Made by a program: the position numbers and the translations under genes. Shown piece after piece: positions 1-6,569 of a stretch of DNA of 35,872 nucleotides. The stretch's first letter is position 1; every line of letters begins with the position of its first letter. The stretch is taken from the NCBI GenBank assembly GCA_043749225.1, contig JAYVEP010000087.1, positions 1 through 35,872 on the forward strand. Reading direction: 5' to 3'. The notes under the pieces are model-generated. The model saw only the letters and a program-made list of their open reading frames with translations, made no database searches and was not told where the DNA came from. The DNA comes from JANXUC01 sp043749225. GTDB lineage: Bacteria > Acidobacteriota > Terriglobia > Terriglobales > Acidobacteriaceae.

Positions 1-55
1 CCAGACCGGTCAACGACAAAAACAGAGCCAGTCCGTGGGCTATAGGTTTCTTCAT
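1..55 (-). CDS. 5' end of a secreted/exported protein gene (partial)
   Basis: Only the first 18 codons are inside the window; the gene runs off the left edge. The ATG at 55-53 is preceded by a good Shine-Dalgarno (GAGGTGAG, about 60-67). The visible residues begin MKK and continue into a hydrophobic stretch (AHGLALFLSLTGL), which is the n- and h-region of a Sec signal peptide. The mature protein and so the function are not visible. The adjoining AT-rich spacer probably carries its promoter. Confidence 0.6.
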   Translation of the reverse strand, partial: MKKPIAHGLALFLSLTGL

Positions 56-544
56 GCACTCACCTCATTTTTTCAAAGTCAGTCGCCAACGCTTTCCAAA
101 TGCGACTGTTAGATTTTCGTTGGGATAGCTAAATGGTACTGACTGGAGGAGGATGAGTCAAGGCTGGAAGGTAACTGCTGTGTGCATTACTTTTCAACCA
201 TCAATTGCCTAAATATAATGTAAAACATTATATAATACTTGTAAACTTATGATAATAAATAATTAATATATAAATTTATGAGCAAGTAAAAGCTGCACTA
301 TCACCCGTATCGTTATGTATTTAATAGGCTTACCTCTAAAATAAGGCAACTTCCATGAAATCAGCTGTTTAGCCTTGGGCGTACCCATCACATAATAACT
401 AGAGAGTTATCAACAGGAAGTGCTCATTTTCGTACGAAGTTGCTCGTCGTCGGCAAGCGACCGGTAGCTTGCGCCGTCACTAAAGGAACCCTTAGGTACC
501 CAATCGGCTTGCTCTCTCTCGAATTTCAGATACATTCGAAACGT
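56..544. other. AT-rich intergenic spacer
   Basis: No convincing gene is visible here. About 200-310 is extremely AT-rich compared with the GC-rich flanks and is the most AT-rich part of the window. It holds a perfect 8-bp palindrome at 214-232. A weaker hairpin lies at 453-472 (GCAAGC/GCTTGC). The spacer separates the leftward partial gene from rightward thiD, so it probably carries divergent promoters. No TPP-riboswitch signature was recognised ahead of thiD. Confidence 0.6.
214..232. repeat. Perfect inverted repeat in AT-rich spacer
   Basis: The arms are TATAATGT (214-221) and ACATTATA (225-232) with an AAA spacer. It could be a regulator-binding site or simply a -10-like sequence read on both strands. 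No regulator is known from the sequence. Confidence 0.5.
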
Positions 545-1405
545 ATGGCATCCACTCCGCCGGTTGTGCTGACGATTGCAGGCTTCGATCCGTCTTCCGG
601 TGCAGGGATTACCGCAGACATCAAAACGATCGCCGCCCACGGTTGCTACGGCGTCTCGTGCATTACGGCTCTGACGGTGCAGTCGACCAGCGGCGTCCTG
701 CGGACCGAGCCCGTTTCGCCCGCGCTGATTTGCGAAACGCTGGAAGAGCTCGTCAACGATATCTCCATTGATGCCGTGCACATAGGCATGTTGGGCAACG
801 CAGCGGTTGCAACCGCCGTCGCGGATTTTTTGGCCCAGCACAGGCTCAGGAACGTGGTCCTCGATCCAGTGGTGAAGTCATCGTCTGGAGCGCCGCTGCT
901 GGAAGCCAAAGGCGCTGCCATTCTGGTAGAAAAGCTGTTGCCGCTGGTCAAGGTCGTGACCCCCAATATCGACGAAGCTGCTCATTTAACAGGGCTTACA
1001 GTCACGAATCCAGAACAGATGAATGTGGCCGCTGAGCGTCTGCACGCGATGGGTGCAGAGAACGTAGTCGTAACAGGCGGACATCTGGAACGTGCGATTG
1101 ATGTGCTGGGTTTTACAACTCCGGCTGGCAACTTTGAGTTTGAAGTGTTTCAGTCGCCGCGCCTGCGCACGACTTCAACGCACGGTACGGGCTGCGCCTT
1201 CGCGACCGCACTAGCATGCCACCTGGCGCTCGGGCGAGGCATGCCAGAGGCTGTCCTGCTCACCAAAGCCTACGTTGCAGCAGCCATCGCGAATGCCCAT
1301 CCGCTGGGCAAGGGGAATGGTCCGGTGCATCATCTCTACCGTATGAATCAGCCTGCAAGATTGACTCGCGCTGCAGATGCTAGCGGCGCCAGCGAACACG
1401 AATAA
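545..1405 (+). CDS. thiD: Hydroxymethylpyrimidine/phosphomethylpyrimidine kinase
   Basis: This ribokinase-fold enzyme phosphorylates HMP and HMP-P to HMP-PP in the pyrimidine branch of thiamine synthesis (cytosolic). The N-terminal substrate motif AGFDPSSGAG is at residues 12-21 and the anion-hole/catalytic motif GTGC at 214-217, both as expected for ThiD. The length of 286 aa is close to the usual 260-280. The ATG at 545 is chosen because the ThiD fold begins right after it (PPVVLTIAGFD). An upstream in-frame ATG at 440 would add 35 residues with no family similarity. No strong ribosome-binding site is seen at 545. The last roughly 15 residues are non-conserved. No other thi gene is adjacent, so it appears to be a single-gene unit. 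Confidence 0.93.
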   Translation: MASTPPVVLTIAGFDPSSGAGITADIKTIAAHGCYGVSCITALTVQSTSGVLRTEPVSPALICETLEELVNDISIDAVHIGMLGNAAVATAVADFLAQHRLRNVVLDPVVKSSSGAPLLEAKGAAILVEKLLPLVKVVTPNIDEAAHLTGLTVTNPEQMNVAAERLHAMGAENVVVTGGHLERAIDVLGFTTPAGNFEFEVFQSPRLRTTSTHGTGCAFATALACHLALGRGMPEAVLLTKAYVAAAIANAHPLGKGNGPVHHLYRMNQPARLTRAADASGASEHE

Positions 1406-1423
1406 GACTCACTCTTCAGCGAT

Positions 1424-1453
1424 AGGATTCTTCGCGGCGCTCAGAATGACAAG
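1424..1453. repeat. Short dispersed repeat, GGAATGACA family (degenerate copy)
   Basis: A GGATTCTTCGC...GCTCAGAATGACA element lies just after thiD. It shares its ends (GATTC..., ...GAATGACA) with the better copies at 3425, 14960 and 25676 and in inverted form at 24222 and 28092. It sits between the convergent ends of thiD and the zinc-ribbon gene. Confidence 0.5.
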
Positions 1454-1482
1454 TCCTATTTTGAGGTGCCAGGAGAAAAGGT

Positions 1483-1908
1483 CTAGCGCGAGGTGGGTCG
1501 TTTCAGCAGAATTCCGGCCACAAACGCAGCCACCGACGCCAGTAGCCACTCGACACGCCAAGCCTGCACTACTTGCCAGTCCATGACCGTCTGGGGGTTG
1601 GAGAAGACTCCCGACAGCAGTGCTGCAAGGGCAAAAGCGAGTCCCAGGAAAAAGGCTACGAGGGAAGGCCGCGACAGTCCCAGAACCAGCTGCAAGTTGC
1701 TGATTTCAAAGCGGCTAATCCATCCCCCCGACCGAGACAGCAAGCGTGCCGCCCCGCAGGAGTGGCAGAAGGCGGCTCCGGGAATGAATTCCGCATCGCA
1801 TTCAGAGCACGCGGGGGAGAGTCCTGGGGTCGCGGCTGCTGGGCGGGGGCGCCCTACGGCAGGCGAGTGCCAGAATTCCTGAGTCGTGTTCTGAATAATG
1901 TCGGGCAT
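1483..1908 (-). CDS. Zinc-ribbon membrane protein, function unknown
   Basis: The 141-residue protein has two CxxC knuckles around residues 34-52 (CSEC and CHSC), which form a typical single zinc ribbon of the 'zinc-ribbon domain + membrane' type. An amphipathic stretch follows, then two likely membrane helices in the C-terminal half (LVAFFLGLAFALAALLSGVF and VEWLLASVAAFVAGILL). No enzyme motif is visible. The ATG at 1908 lacks a good ribosome-binding site. The gene is a lone transcription unit, convergent with thiD. Such proteins are common in Acidobacteriota and largely uncharacterised. This is a domain description, not a functional assignment. Confidence 0.7.
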   Translation of the reverse strand: MPDIIQNTTQEFWHSPAVGRPRPAAATPGLSPACSECDAEFIPGAAFCHSCGAARLLSRSGGWISRFEISNLQLVLGLSRPSLVAFFLGLAFALAALLSGVFSNPQTVMDWQVVQAWRVEWLLASVAAFVAGILLKRPTSR

Positions 1909-1997
1909 GGGATGTCACATTAGGGGAGGCACGCCATCCGCCAAACGGGTAGCCTACTTAAGTCCCATAGAAATCAGCGTTTGTATACTTCAGTGCA

Positions 1998-2068
1998 GTG
2001 TCTCGACTGGACACGGAGGCAAGTTTTACTGCCTCGTCTGCATTTTCGACTTATGGCACTTTAGTGCC
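1998..2068. other. Three consecutive small hairpins upstream of the TPR gene
   Basis: The hairpins are GTGTC/GACAC at 1998-2002/2010-2014, GAGGCA/TGCCTC at 2016-2021/2030-2035, and GGCACT/AGTGCC at 2055-2060/2063-2068. They lie about 95-165 nt upstream of the TPR gene start, in the divergent spacer. They may be part of a structured leader or terminator-like repeats. No known riboswitch was recognised. Confidence 0.4.
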
Positions 2069-2162
2069 TGCTAGCTGGGAGAAGCTACCGACGTAGCACT
2101 CGCAAGCGGTTGCCCGTTACAATCCTGATTCCTCTGTGCGGTTCCGGCTATACTGGGGCCCA

Positions 2163-3416
2163 ATGATCTCGAAAACGTTCGGAAACATGCCCAAGATTGT
2201 GTTCGTTGGTCGCTTGAGCGGTCGACTCCGCGTTCAGTTTGCCTTCGTCATAGTCCTTTTGGGAGCGCTTACAGCTCCGGCGGCGTATTCGGCTGAGCTG
2301 CCTGCATTTCGTCCGAATGACGCTGTAACCCTCGGGGGTTTCGAGCGCTTTTACAACATGGACTACGAGCGCGCCATACCGAATTTTGAGAAGGCGATGG
2401 CGCAGCATCCGCAGGATCCTTTTACCGTGAACAACCTGGCGAATGCGTACCTGATCCGAGAGCTGTACAGGATGGGGGCGCTGAATCCGGCGGACTATGC
2501 GAACGACAGTTTTGTGGGCACGCCGAAACGTCCGGCCAGCGCTGAGGCGAAGCGCAGGATAAAAGAGTTGTTGGAAACGGCTACCCAGATCGAGGAAACA
2601 CGGCTGAACGCCAACGAGAAAGATGTCGACGCGCTCTATGCCCGTGGCGTTACGCGCGCCATGCGGTCGAGTTATACGGGGCTGATCGACCGTTCGTGGA
2701 TCACGGCGCTCCGGTCGGCCGTCGGTTCGCGGCACGATCATGAGCATGTTCTTGAAATGAACCACGACTATGTTGACGCCAAGCTCATCGTAGGGGCGCA
2801 CGACTACATCGTGGGCAGCCTGCCGTGGGCTGTGAAAGTGGCGGCATCGGTGGTGGGGTTCAGCGGGGATAAGAAGCGGGGGATTGAAGAGCTGTATGCC
2901 GTGTCTCGCGGCGGCAGCCAGACCAGTGTGGATGCCAAGATTCTGTTGGTGCTGTTTCTAAGGCGGGAAGGGCGCTTCGACGAGTCGCTGACGCTGGTGC
3001 GCGGTTTGACGCAAAGCTTTCCGCAAAATGTGATTCTGGCTCTGGAGGAAGGCGATTTGCTACGGGTGGCGCATCGCGACAAAGAAGCTTTAAGTGCCTA
3101 CAAGCGTGTCTGGGATGCGGGACATGCGGGGCGCTTCCCGTTTGGCAATTACGAGCTCTCGTGCGTCGACATGGGCGATGTGCAGCGGGCGTCCAAGGAC
3201 GATGCGGCGGCCTTGGAGAGTTACCTATTGATGAATCAGGTAGCGAAGCCCGATCCGGAACTGAAACAACGCGCGGATTTGAATGCCGGCGAGCTTTATG
3301 ACTTACAGCATAAGAGGGAATTGGCGGTGAAGAAGTACGAGGCCGTGGTGGCGGTGGATGGCGGGTCCGATTTTGCTAAGCAGGCGCGGAAGTATTTGAA
3401 GGATGGGTATAGGTAG
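2163..3416 (+). CDS. Secreted TPR-repeat protein
   Basis: An alpha-helical repeat protein of about 417 aa. The N-terminus has a basic region and a hydrophobic segment (FAFVIVLLGALTAPAAYSA) that looks like a Sec signal peptide with cleavage after AYSA, so the mature protein should be periplasmic. TPR-like helices are clear near the start of the mature part (YERAIPNFEKAMAQHPQDPFTVNNLANAY) and in the C-terminal half (EGRFDESLTLVRGLTQSFPQNVILALEEGDLL; KELAV-like helices at the end). No catalytic motif is seen; scaffold or protein-interaction roles are typical. The ATG at 2163 is chosen with GGGG just upstream. GTG 2136 and ATG 2187 are alternatives; 2187 gives a more normal signal-peptide length. 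It is followed by a dispersed repeat. Confidence 0.8.
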   Translation: MISKTFGNMPKIVFVGRLSGRLRVQFAFVIVLLGALTAPAAYSAELPAFRPNDAVTLGGFERFYNMDYERAIPNFEKAMAQHPQDPFTVNNLANAYLIRELYRMGALNPADYANDSFVGTPKRPASAEAKRRIKELLETATQIEETRLNANEKDVDALYARGVTRAMRSSYTGLIDRSWITALRSAVGSRHDHEHVLEMNHDYVDAKLIVGAHDYIVGSLPWAVKVAASVVGFSGDKKRGIEELYAVSRGGSQTSVDAKILLVLFLRREGRFDESLTLVRGLTQSFPQNVILALEEGDLLRVAHRDKEALSAYKRVWDAGHAGRFPFGNYELSCVDMGDVQRASKDDAAALESYLLMNQVAKPDPELKQRADLNAGELYDLQHKRELAVKKYEAVVAVDGGSDFAKQARKYLKDGYR

Positions 3417-3424
3417 AGTTTGAA

Positions 3425-3466
3425 AAGCAGATTCCTCACGATAAGGCTGTTCGGAATGACAAACTT
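3425..3466 (+). repeat. Dispersed repeat, 'CAGATTCCTCACGATAA' family
   Basis: The element begins AAGCAGATTCCTCACGATAA and ends TTCGGAATGACAAAC. It is nearly identical to elements at 14960-15022 and 25676-25746. It is intergenic and immediately follows the TPR gene. Confidence 0.75.
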
Positions 3467-3471
3467 TTAAG

Positions 3472-3499
3472 TTGTTTCCGTAATTGTTTCCGTAATTGT
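3472..3499. repeat. 12-bp tandem repeat (2 full copies plus a partial)
   Basis: TTGTTTCCGTAA occurs at 3472-3483 and 3484-3495, followed by TTGT. It lies between the convergent TPR and vapC genes. No function is evident. Confidence 0.7.
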
Positions 3500-3513
3500 C
3501 TCTACGATTCGGC

Positions 3514-3927
3514 CTAGCGGAAGGGGTTTATGATTTGAACTCCGTCGATCTCTCGCGTGTCCTGCATATCTTCCGATAGAAGCACCTTGCAGCCGGACTG
3601 TTTGGCTGCACGGAGGATCAGCGCATCCCAGAAGGAGAAGCCGTGCAGGCGGTGCAGATCAATGGCAGCTAGGATATCCGTGACATCTGGCGCGGCCACG
3701 TCAAACTCAGCCAGTAACTCGACTTTGCGGCGGGCAATCCGGGGTTCGACATGTAGTTTGCGCGTGACGGTTACAAAGTACTCCTGTAAAACCTGTAACG
3801 ATACAACGCCGCTTCCGGCGCGGCGATGCTCGTCCACAAGAGAGAGAGCTCGACGTTGTTTCGCTGGCGCAGCCTTGTCATCCGTGTAGATCAGGATGTT
3901 GGTATCGAAAAAGCTACGGGCGCTCAT
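3514..3927 (-). CDS. vapC: PIN-domain ribonuclease toxin (VapC family)
   Basis: A 137-aa PIN domain, the usual VapC size. VapC toxins are Mg/Mn-dependent endoribonucleases (tRNA or rRNA targets in studied cases) held in check by VapB. The acidic active-site residues are in place: D8 in FFDTNIL, E49 in LQEYF, D101 in SFWDALIL and E119/D120 in LLSEDM. The start ATG overlaps the end of the antitoxin gene by 4 nt (3924-3927), so the pair is translationally coupled. The target is not predictable from sequence. The pair is complete and looks intact. Confidence 0.92.
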   Translation of the reverse strand: MSARSFFDTNILIYTDDKAAPAKQRRALSLVDEHRRAGSGVVSLQVLQEYFVTVTRKLHVEPRIARRKVELLAEFDVAAPDVTDILAAIDLHRLHGFSFWDALILRAAKQSGCKVLLSEDMQDTREIDGVQIINPFR

Positions 3928-4151
3928 GAATCTCGTCGGGCATGGATTTCATCGCGATCAAAACGCCAACCTCGTGAATGGCCTTGTCCGGAAAGGCGCT
4001 TGAATTCCTCAAGGCTTTTTCCCGGATCGTCGCCGCCTGCCAGGGTTTGCAGGTAATCGCGGACGAGTTGATTGAGACTCTTCCCCAGCGCTTCTGCCTT
4101 CTTGCGAGCGCGGGCTACGGTCTGCTCATCGACGGAGAGGGTGACGTTCAT
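3924..4151 (-). CDS. vapB: VapB-type antitoxin (ribbon-helix-helix)
   Basis: The 75-aa protein begins MNVTLSVDEQTVARARKKAEALGKSL. The N-terminal beta-strand plus two helices (about residues 2-45) fit a ribbon-helix-helix DNA-binding fold. The charged C-terminal tail (LEEFKRLSGQGHSRGWRFDRDEI) should wrap the VapC toxin. It is the first gene of the pair and overlaps vapC by 4 nt. It probably represses its own promoter: a palindrome overlaps the -10 box just upstream. There is no leader or Shine-Dalgarno, since the predicted transcription start is the ATG itself. Confidence 0.88.
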   Translation of the reverse strand: MNVTLSVDEQTVARARKKAEALGKSLNQLVRDYLQTLAGGDDPGKSLEEFKRLSGQGHSRGWRFDRDEIHARRDS

Positions 4152-4186
4152 TTACACAGTATATGTGTGCAAGTATAATGTGTCAA
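4152..4186 (-). promoter_or_regulatory. vapBC promoter with overlapping operator-like palindrome
   Basis: On the minus strand TTGACA (4186-4181), a 17-nt spacer and TATACT (4163-4158) form a near-consensus sigma-70 promoter. The predicted +1 falls at 4151, the A of the vapB ATG, which implies a leaderless mRNA. The palindrome ACACA-GTATA-TGTGT (4154-4168) overlaps the -10 box, the usual place for antitoxin autorepression. Confidence 0.75.
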
Positions 4187-4219
4187 TAAAGCAGAAGCCA
4201 GGCGAGCAGAAGGTTCCGC

Positions 4220-4248
4220 TTGACAGCGCGCGGCTCCTCGGTTATCGT
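4220..4248 (+). promoter_or_regulatory. Candidate promoter of the radical SAM gene
   Basis: TTGACA (4220-4225), a 17-nt spacer, and TATCGT (4243-4248), 4/6 to the -10 consensus. It is 25 nt upstream of the ATG at 4273 and so leaves a short leader. Confidence 0.45.
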
Positions 4249-4272
4249 GGGCGAACAAAAGGCGAAATAAAA

Positions 4273-5271
4273 ATGCCTACACTGCCTCTCTTCCCCGACT
4301 CCACTTCAGCCCCTCTTGTGGGGATTGCGCGGCTTGCTGCGCATGCCGATCCGCTGCGCGAAGGGCATCATATTGAGTATTTTTCTTTGCCGACACGGTC
4401 TGTGCTGAACCGAGTGACGTCGGGGCGGCGGTTGCCGTTTCAGTGGGCGATCAATCCTTATCGAGGGTGCGAGTTTGCCTGTAAATACTGCTATGCGCGC
4501 TACACGCATGAGTTTATGGAGCAGCGCGATCCGCTTGCTTTTGAGCAGAAGATTTATGTGAAGCAGGAGACGGCTTGGCTGCTGCGGCAGGAGCTGAAAA
4601 AAGTTCGCTCTGGCGAAAGTATTGCCATTGGTACGGCTACCGATCCTTACCAGCCAGGGGAGCGTCGCTACGGCGTTACTCGCGGGCTGTTGGAGGAGTT
4701 TGCGCTGCATCGGGGATTGCGGGTTGGCATTATTACGAAGTCCGATTTGATTGTTCGCGATGTGGAACTGCTGCGAGAAATCTCCAAACACAACAGCTTG
4801 CATGTGAGCCTTACTGTGACGACGGTGAATACGCAACTTGCCCGCATGGTTGAACCGCGAGCGCCGCGGCCCGATCTTCGTCTGGCGGCTGTCCGGCAGC
4901 TGAACCTTGCTGGTGTTTCGGCTGGAGTGAATTGCGCGCCCATCCTGCCCGGGATCACGGATTCCCCTGGCGATCTTAGCGACCTCATTCTGGCGGCAAA
5001 GGAGGCTGGTGCGAAATCTATTTTTGCAGGTCCGCTATTTCTTAAGCCTTGCGCGGCGGCGGTGTTCCTGCCGTTTTTGGAGAAGGAGTTTCCTCATCTG
5101 GTCGAATCTTATCGCGAGCGTTATGCGCGTTCGGCATTTCTTTCTCCGGACTATGGCAAGAGAATTTCCGCGTTGCTGGCGAAACTGCGGAAGAAACATG
5201 GCATGGAGCCGTCGCCGCATTCCGGTACGCGCTTTGGAGAGGAACTTGCGGCGCAGGATTCTTTGTTTTGA
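4273..5271 (+). CDS. Radical SAM protein (SplB-like / Rv2578c-type)
   Basis: A 332-aa protein with the radical SAM cluster motif C66-x3-C70-x2-C73 (GCEFACKYC), which binds the [4Fe-4S] cluster that cleaves S-adenosylmethionine. The context NPYRGCEFACKYCYAR is typical of the 'Rv2578c family radical SAM' proteins related to spore photoproduct lyase-like SPL proteins. Further strands of the partial TIM barrel are visible (AIGTATDPYQPGE, GIITKSDLIVRD, VSLTVTT, CAPILPGITDS). The substrate is unknown. The ATG at 4273 is chosen because the family similarity starts there; upstream in-frame sequence runs back through the vapBC promoter. The gene stands alone, divergent from vapBC. Confidence 0.85.
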   Translation: MPTLPLFPDSTSAPLVGIARLAAHADPLREGHHIEYFSLPTRSVLNRVTSGRRLPFQWAINPYRGCEFACKYCYARYTHEFMEQRDPLAFEQKIYVKQETAWLLRQELKKVRSGESIAIGTATDPYQPGERRYGVTRGLLEEFALHRGLRVGIITKSDLIVRDVELLREISKHNSLHVSLTVTTVNTQLARMVEPRAPRPDLRLAAVRQLNLAGVSAGVNCAPILPGITDSPGDLSDLILAAKEAGAKSIFAGPLFLKPCAAAVFLPFLEKEFPHLVESYRERYARSAFLSPDYGKRISALLAKLRKKHGMEPSPHSGTRFGEELAAQDSLF

Positions 5272-5296
5272 GCGCTGCGTTGGCTTCATCTTGTTC

Positions 5297-5424
5297 GAGC
5301 GTGTTTCATAAATGCTTCCCGCCCGGTTCGAGTCTTACCTCAGGGGCTAAAGCCCATGTTCCAGGCGGGTCTAACGGCACGACTGAAGTCGTGCCCAACC
5401 CAGAAACATTTATGAAACAAGCTC
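5297..5424. mobile_element. MITE-like element with 24-bp terminal inverted repeats
   Basis: The outer ends 5297-5320 (GAGCGTGTTTCATAAATG...) and 5401-5424 are inverted copies matching at 20 of 24 positions. They enclose about 80 bp that contains the CTAAAG/CTGAAG bipartite hairpin repeat. No coding capacity. No clear target-site duplication was recognised. It may be a non-autonomous mobile element or a REPIN-like unit. Confidence 0.5.
5336..5402 (+). repeat. Bipartite hairpin repeat (CTAAAG ... CTGAAG), copy 1
   Basis: The first stem is GGGCTAAAGCCC. The second is GGCACGACT/AGTCGTGCC, a perfect 9-bp stem with GA between. The flanks TTACCTC and CCCAACC recur in the other copies at 6013, 9463 and 28151. 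It sits inside the inverted-repeat element 5297-5424. Confidence 0.75.
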
Positions 5425-5454
5425 TGCGCTCAAGCGGGCTGATAAACTGCGGCC

Positions 5455-6027
5455 GTGTCAAATTCGTCAAATCTCACGGTGCAAGTTCCTCTTCTTGAAA
5501 CAGAACGCCTGCGGCTGCGCGGGCATCGAGTGGAAGATTCCGCGCATTCGGCGGCGATGTGGGGGGATGCTGTCGTGGCTCGTTATGTGGGCGGCAAGCC
5601 TTTGTCGGAAGAGGAGGCTTGGACGAAGCTGCTGCGCTATGTGGGGCATTGGTCGCTGCTGGGCTTCGGATATTGGCTGGTGGAGGAAAAGGCAACGGGT
5701 GAGTTTGTGGGGGAGGTCGGATTCGCGAACTACAAGCGGGATATGCAGCCATCGTTGGAAGGAATGCCGGAGGCAGGATGGGTACTTGCCCGCGAGGCGC
5801 ACGGAAAGGGCTATGCCACGGAAGCGGTTCAGGCCGCGATTGGCTGGGGCGCAATGCGTTTTGGAAAGACGCGGACGGCTTGCATTATCCATCCGCAGCA
5901 TGCCGCGTCAATTCGCGTTGCAGAGAAGTGCGGGTATCGCGAGCCGAAGGCCGCGAGTTATAAGGGAGAGTCAGTGTTGCTGTTTATGCGCGAGCCGGGT
6001 GGGAACGATCATTCCCTCAGGGGCTGA
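5455..6027 (+). CDS. GNAT-family N-acetyltransferase (RimJ/RimL-like)
   Basis: A 190-aa single-domain acetyltransferase. It begins with the RimJ/RimL signature (LLETERLRLRGHRVED) and carries the acetyl-CoA pyrophosphate loop HGKGYATEAV around residue 120. The C-terminal strand-helix (TACIIHPQHAASIRVAEKCGYRE) also fits the family. Ribosomal-protein, antibiotic or small-molecule acceptors are all possible; the substrate cannot be read. The start is a GTG at 5455 with no clear ribosome-binding site. The last codons and the TGA stop come from a dispersed repeat (GGGGCTGAAGCCC), so the C-terminal tail DHSLRG is repeat-derived. Confidence 0.87.
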   Translation: MSNSSNLTVQVPLLETERLRLRGHRVEDSAHSAAMWGDAVVARYVGGKPLSEEEAWTKLLRYVGHWSLLGFGYWLVEEKATGEFVGEVGFANYKRDMQPSLEGMPEAGWVLAREAHGKGYATEAVQAAIGWGAMRFGKTRTACIIHPQHAASIRVAEKCGYREPKAASYKGESVLLFMREPGGNDHSLRG

Positions 6028-6078
6028 AGCCCAAGGCTTTAGGATTCAGGATGGCACGACTGAAGTCGTGCCCTTCCC
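6013..6078 (+). repeat. Bipartite hairpin repeat (CTGAAG ... CTGAAG), copy 2
   Basis: It carries CCTCAGGGGCTGAAGCCC, then 30 bp, then the same GGCACGACT/AGTCGTGCC stem as copy 1. It overlaps the 3' end of the acetyltransferase gene and supplies its stop codon at 6025-6027. Confidence 0.75.
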
Positions 6079-6119
6079 GATGGTCTGTGGGGCTGGAGCC
6101 TCACCTGGAGACAAAAATC

Positions 6120-6299
6120 CTACAGCTTCTCGTGAAATTCGCAGGCGGAGCAGGAGATGTAGACGCCGCCGGGGACGCCGCGTTCGCGATCCTTGGTGCG
6201 CTTGACGATGCGGGTTGGCTTGCCGCACTTGGGGCAATCGGTGGACTTCGCGGTATCCATTTCTTTCTTACGGTCGGCAGTCTTTGCAATCTTGGCCAT
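6120..6299 (-). CDS. Small zinc-ribbon protein, function unknown
   Basis: A 59-aa ORF starting at ATG 6299 with a strong Shine-Dalgarno (AGGAGA, about 8 nt upstream). The lysine-rich N-terminus (MAKIAKTADRKKEM) is followed by C22-P-K-C25 and C50-S-A-C53, a compact zinc ribbon with a basic linker (IVKRTKDRERG). It could bind nucleic acid or act as a ribosome- or polymerase-associated factor; this is inference from charge and fold only. The gene is a single minus-strand unit between the plus-strand acetyltransferase and the oxidoreductase. The good ribosome-binding site and paired CxxC motifs argue that it is real despite its size. Confidence 0.75.
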   Translation of the reverse strand: MAKIAKTADRKKEMDTAKSTDCPKCGKPTRIVKRTKDRERGVPGGVYISCSACEFHEKL

Positions 6300-6569
6300 G
6301 ACAATTTTCTCCTATGCTCCGCAGGCAGGGCCGGTTTCGGCGCAACCTGGGGGAGCGGCTTGCTTAAATTTTGTATGAGCATCTCAGGGCTGGACCCACA
6401 GTTTCTGGACGGGGAAGCCGCTGGCGCTGGCGGAAATCGCGCTTGGCGCCGGAACAATTACTCAACTGTTTGATTTTACACGAGGTGTTCCGAGATGTCG
6501 CGGTCAAGGTGCAAGCAGGAATGTTCGTCCTGCAAAGAGGGCACGCCGTATTAGAATCTTTCTTCCGAT

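Noticed and set aside
360..545. TPP riboswitch ahead of thiD
   Set aside because: The conserved TPP-aptamer core (CUGAGA and ACYUGA boxes) was not seen; only a weak hairpin is present.
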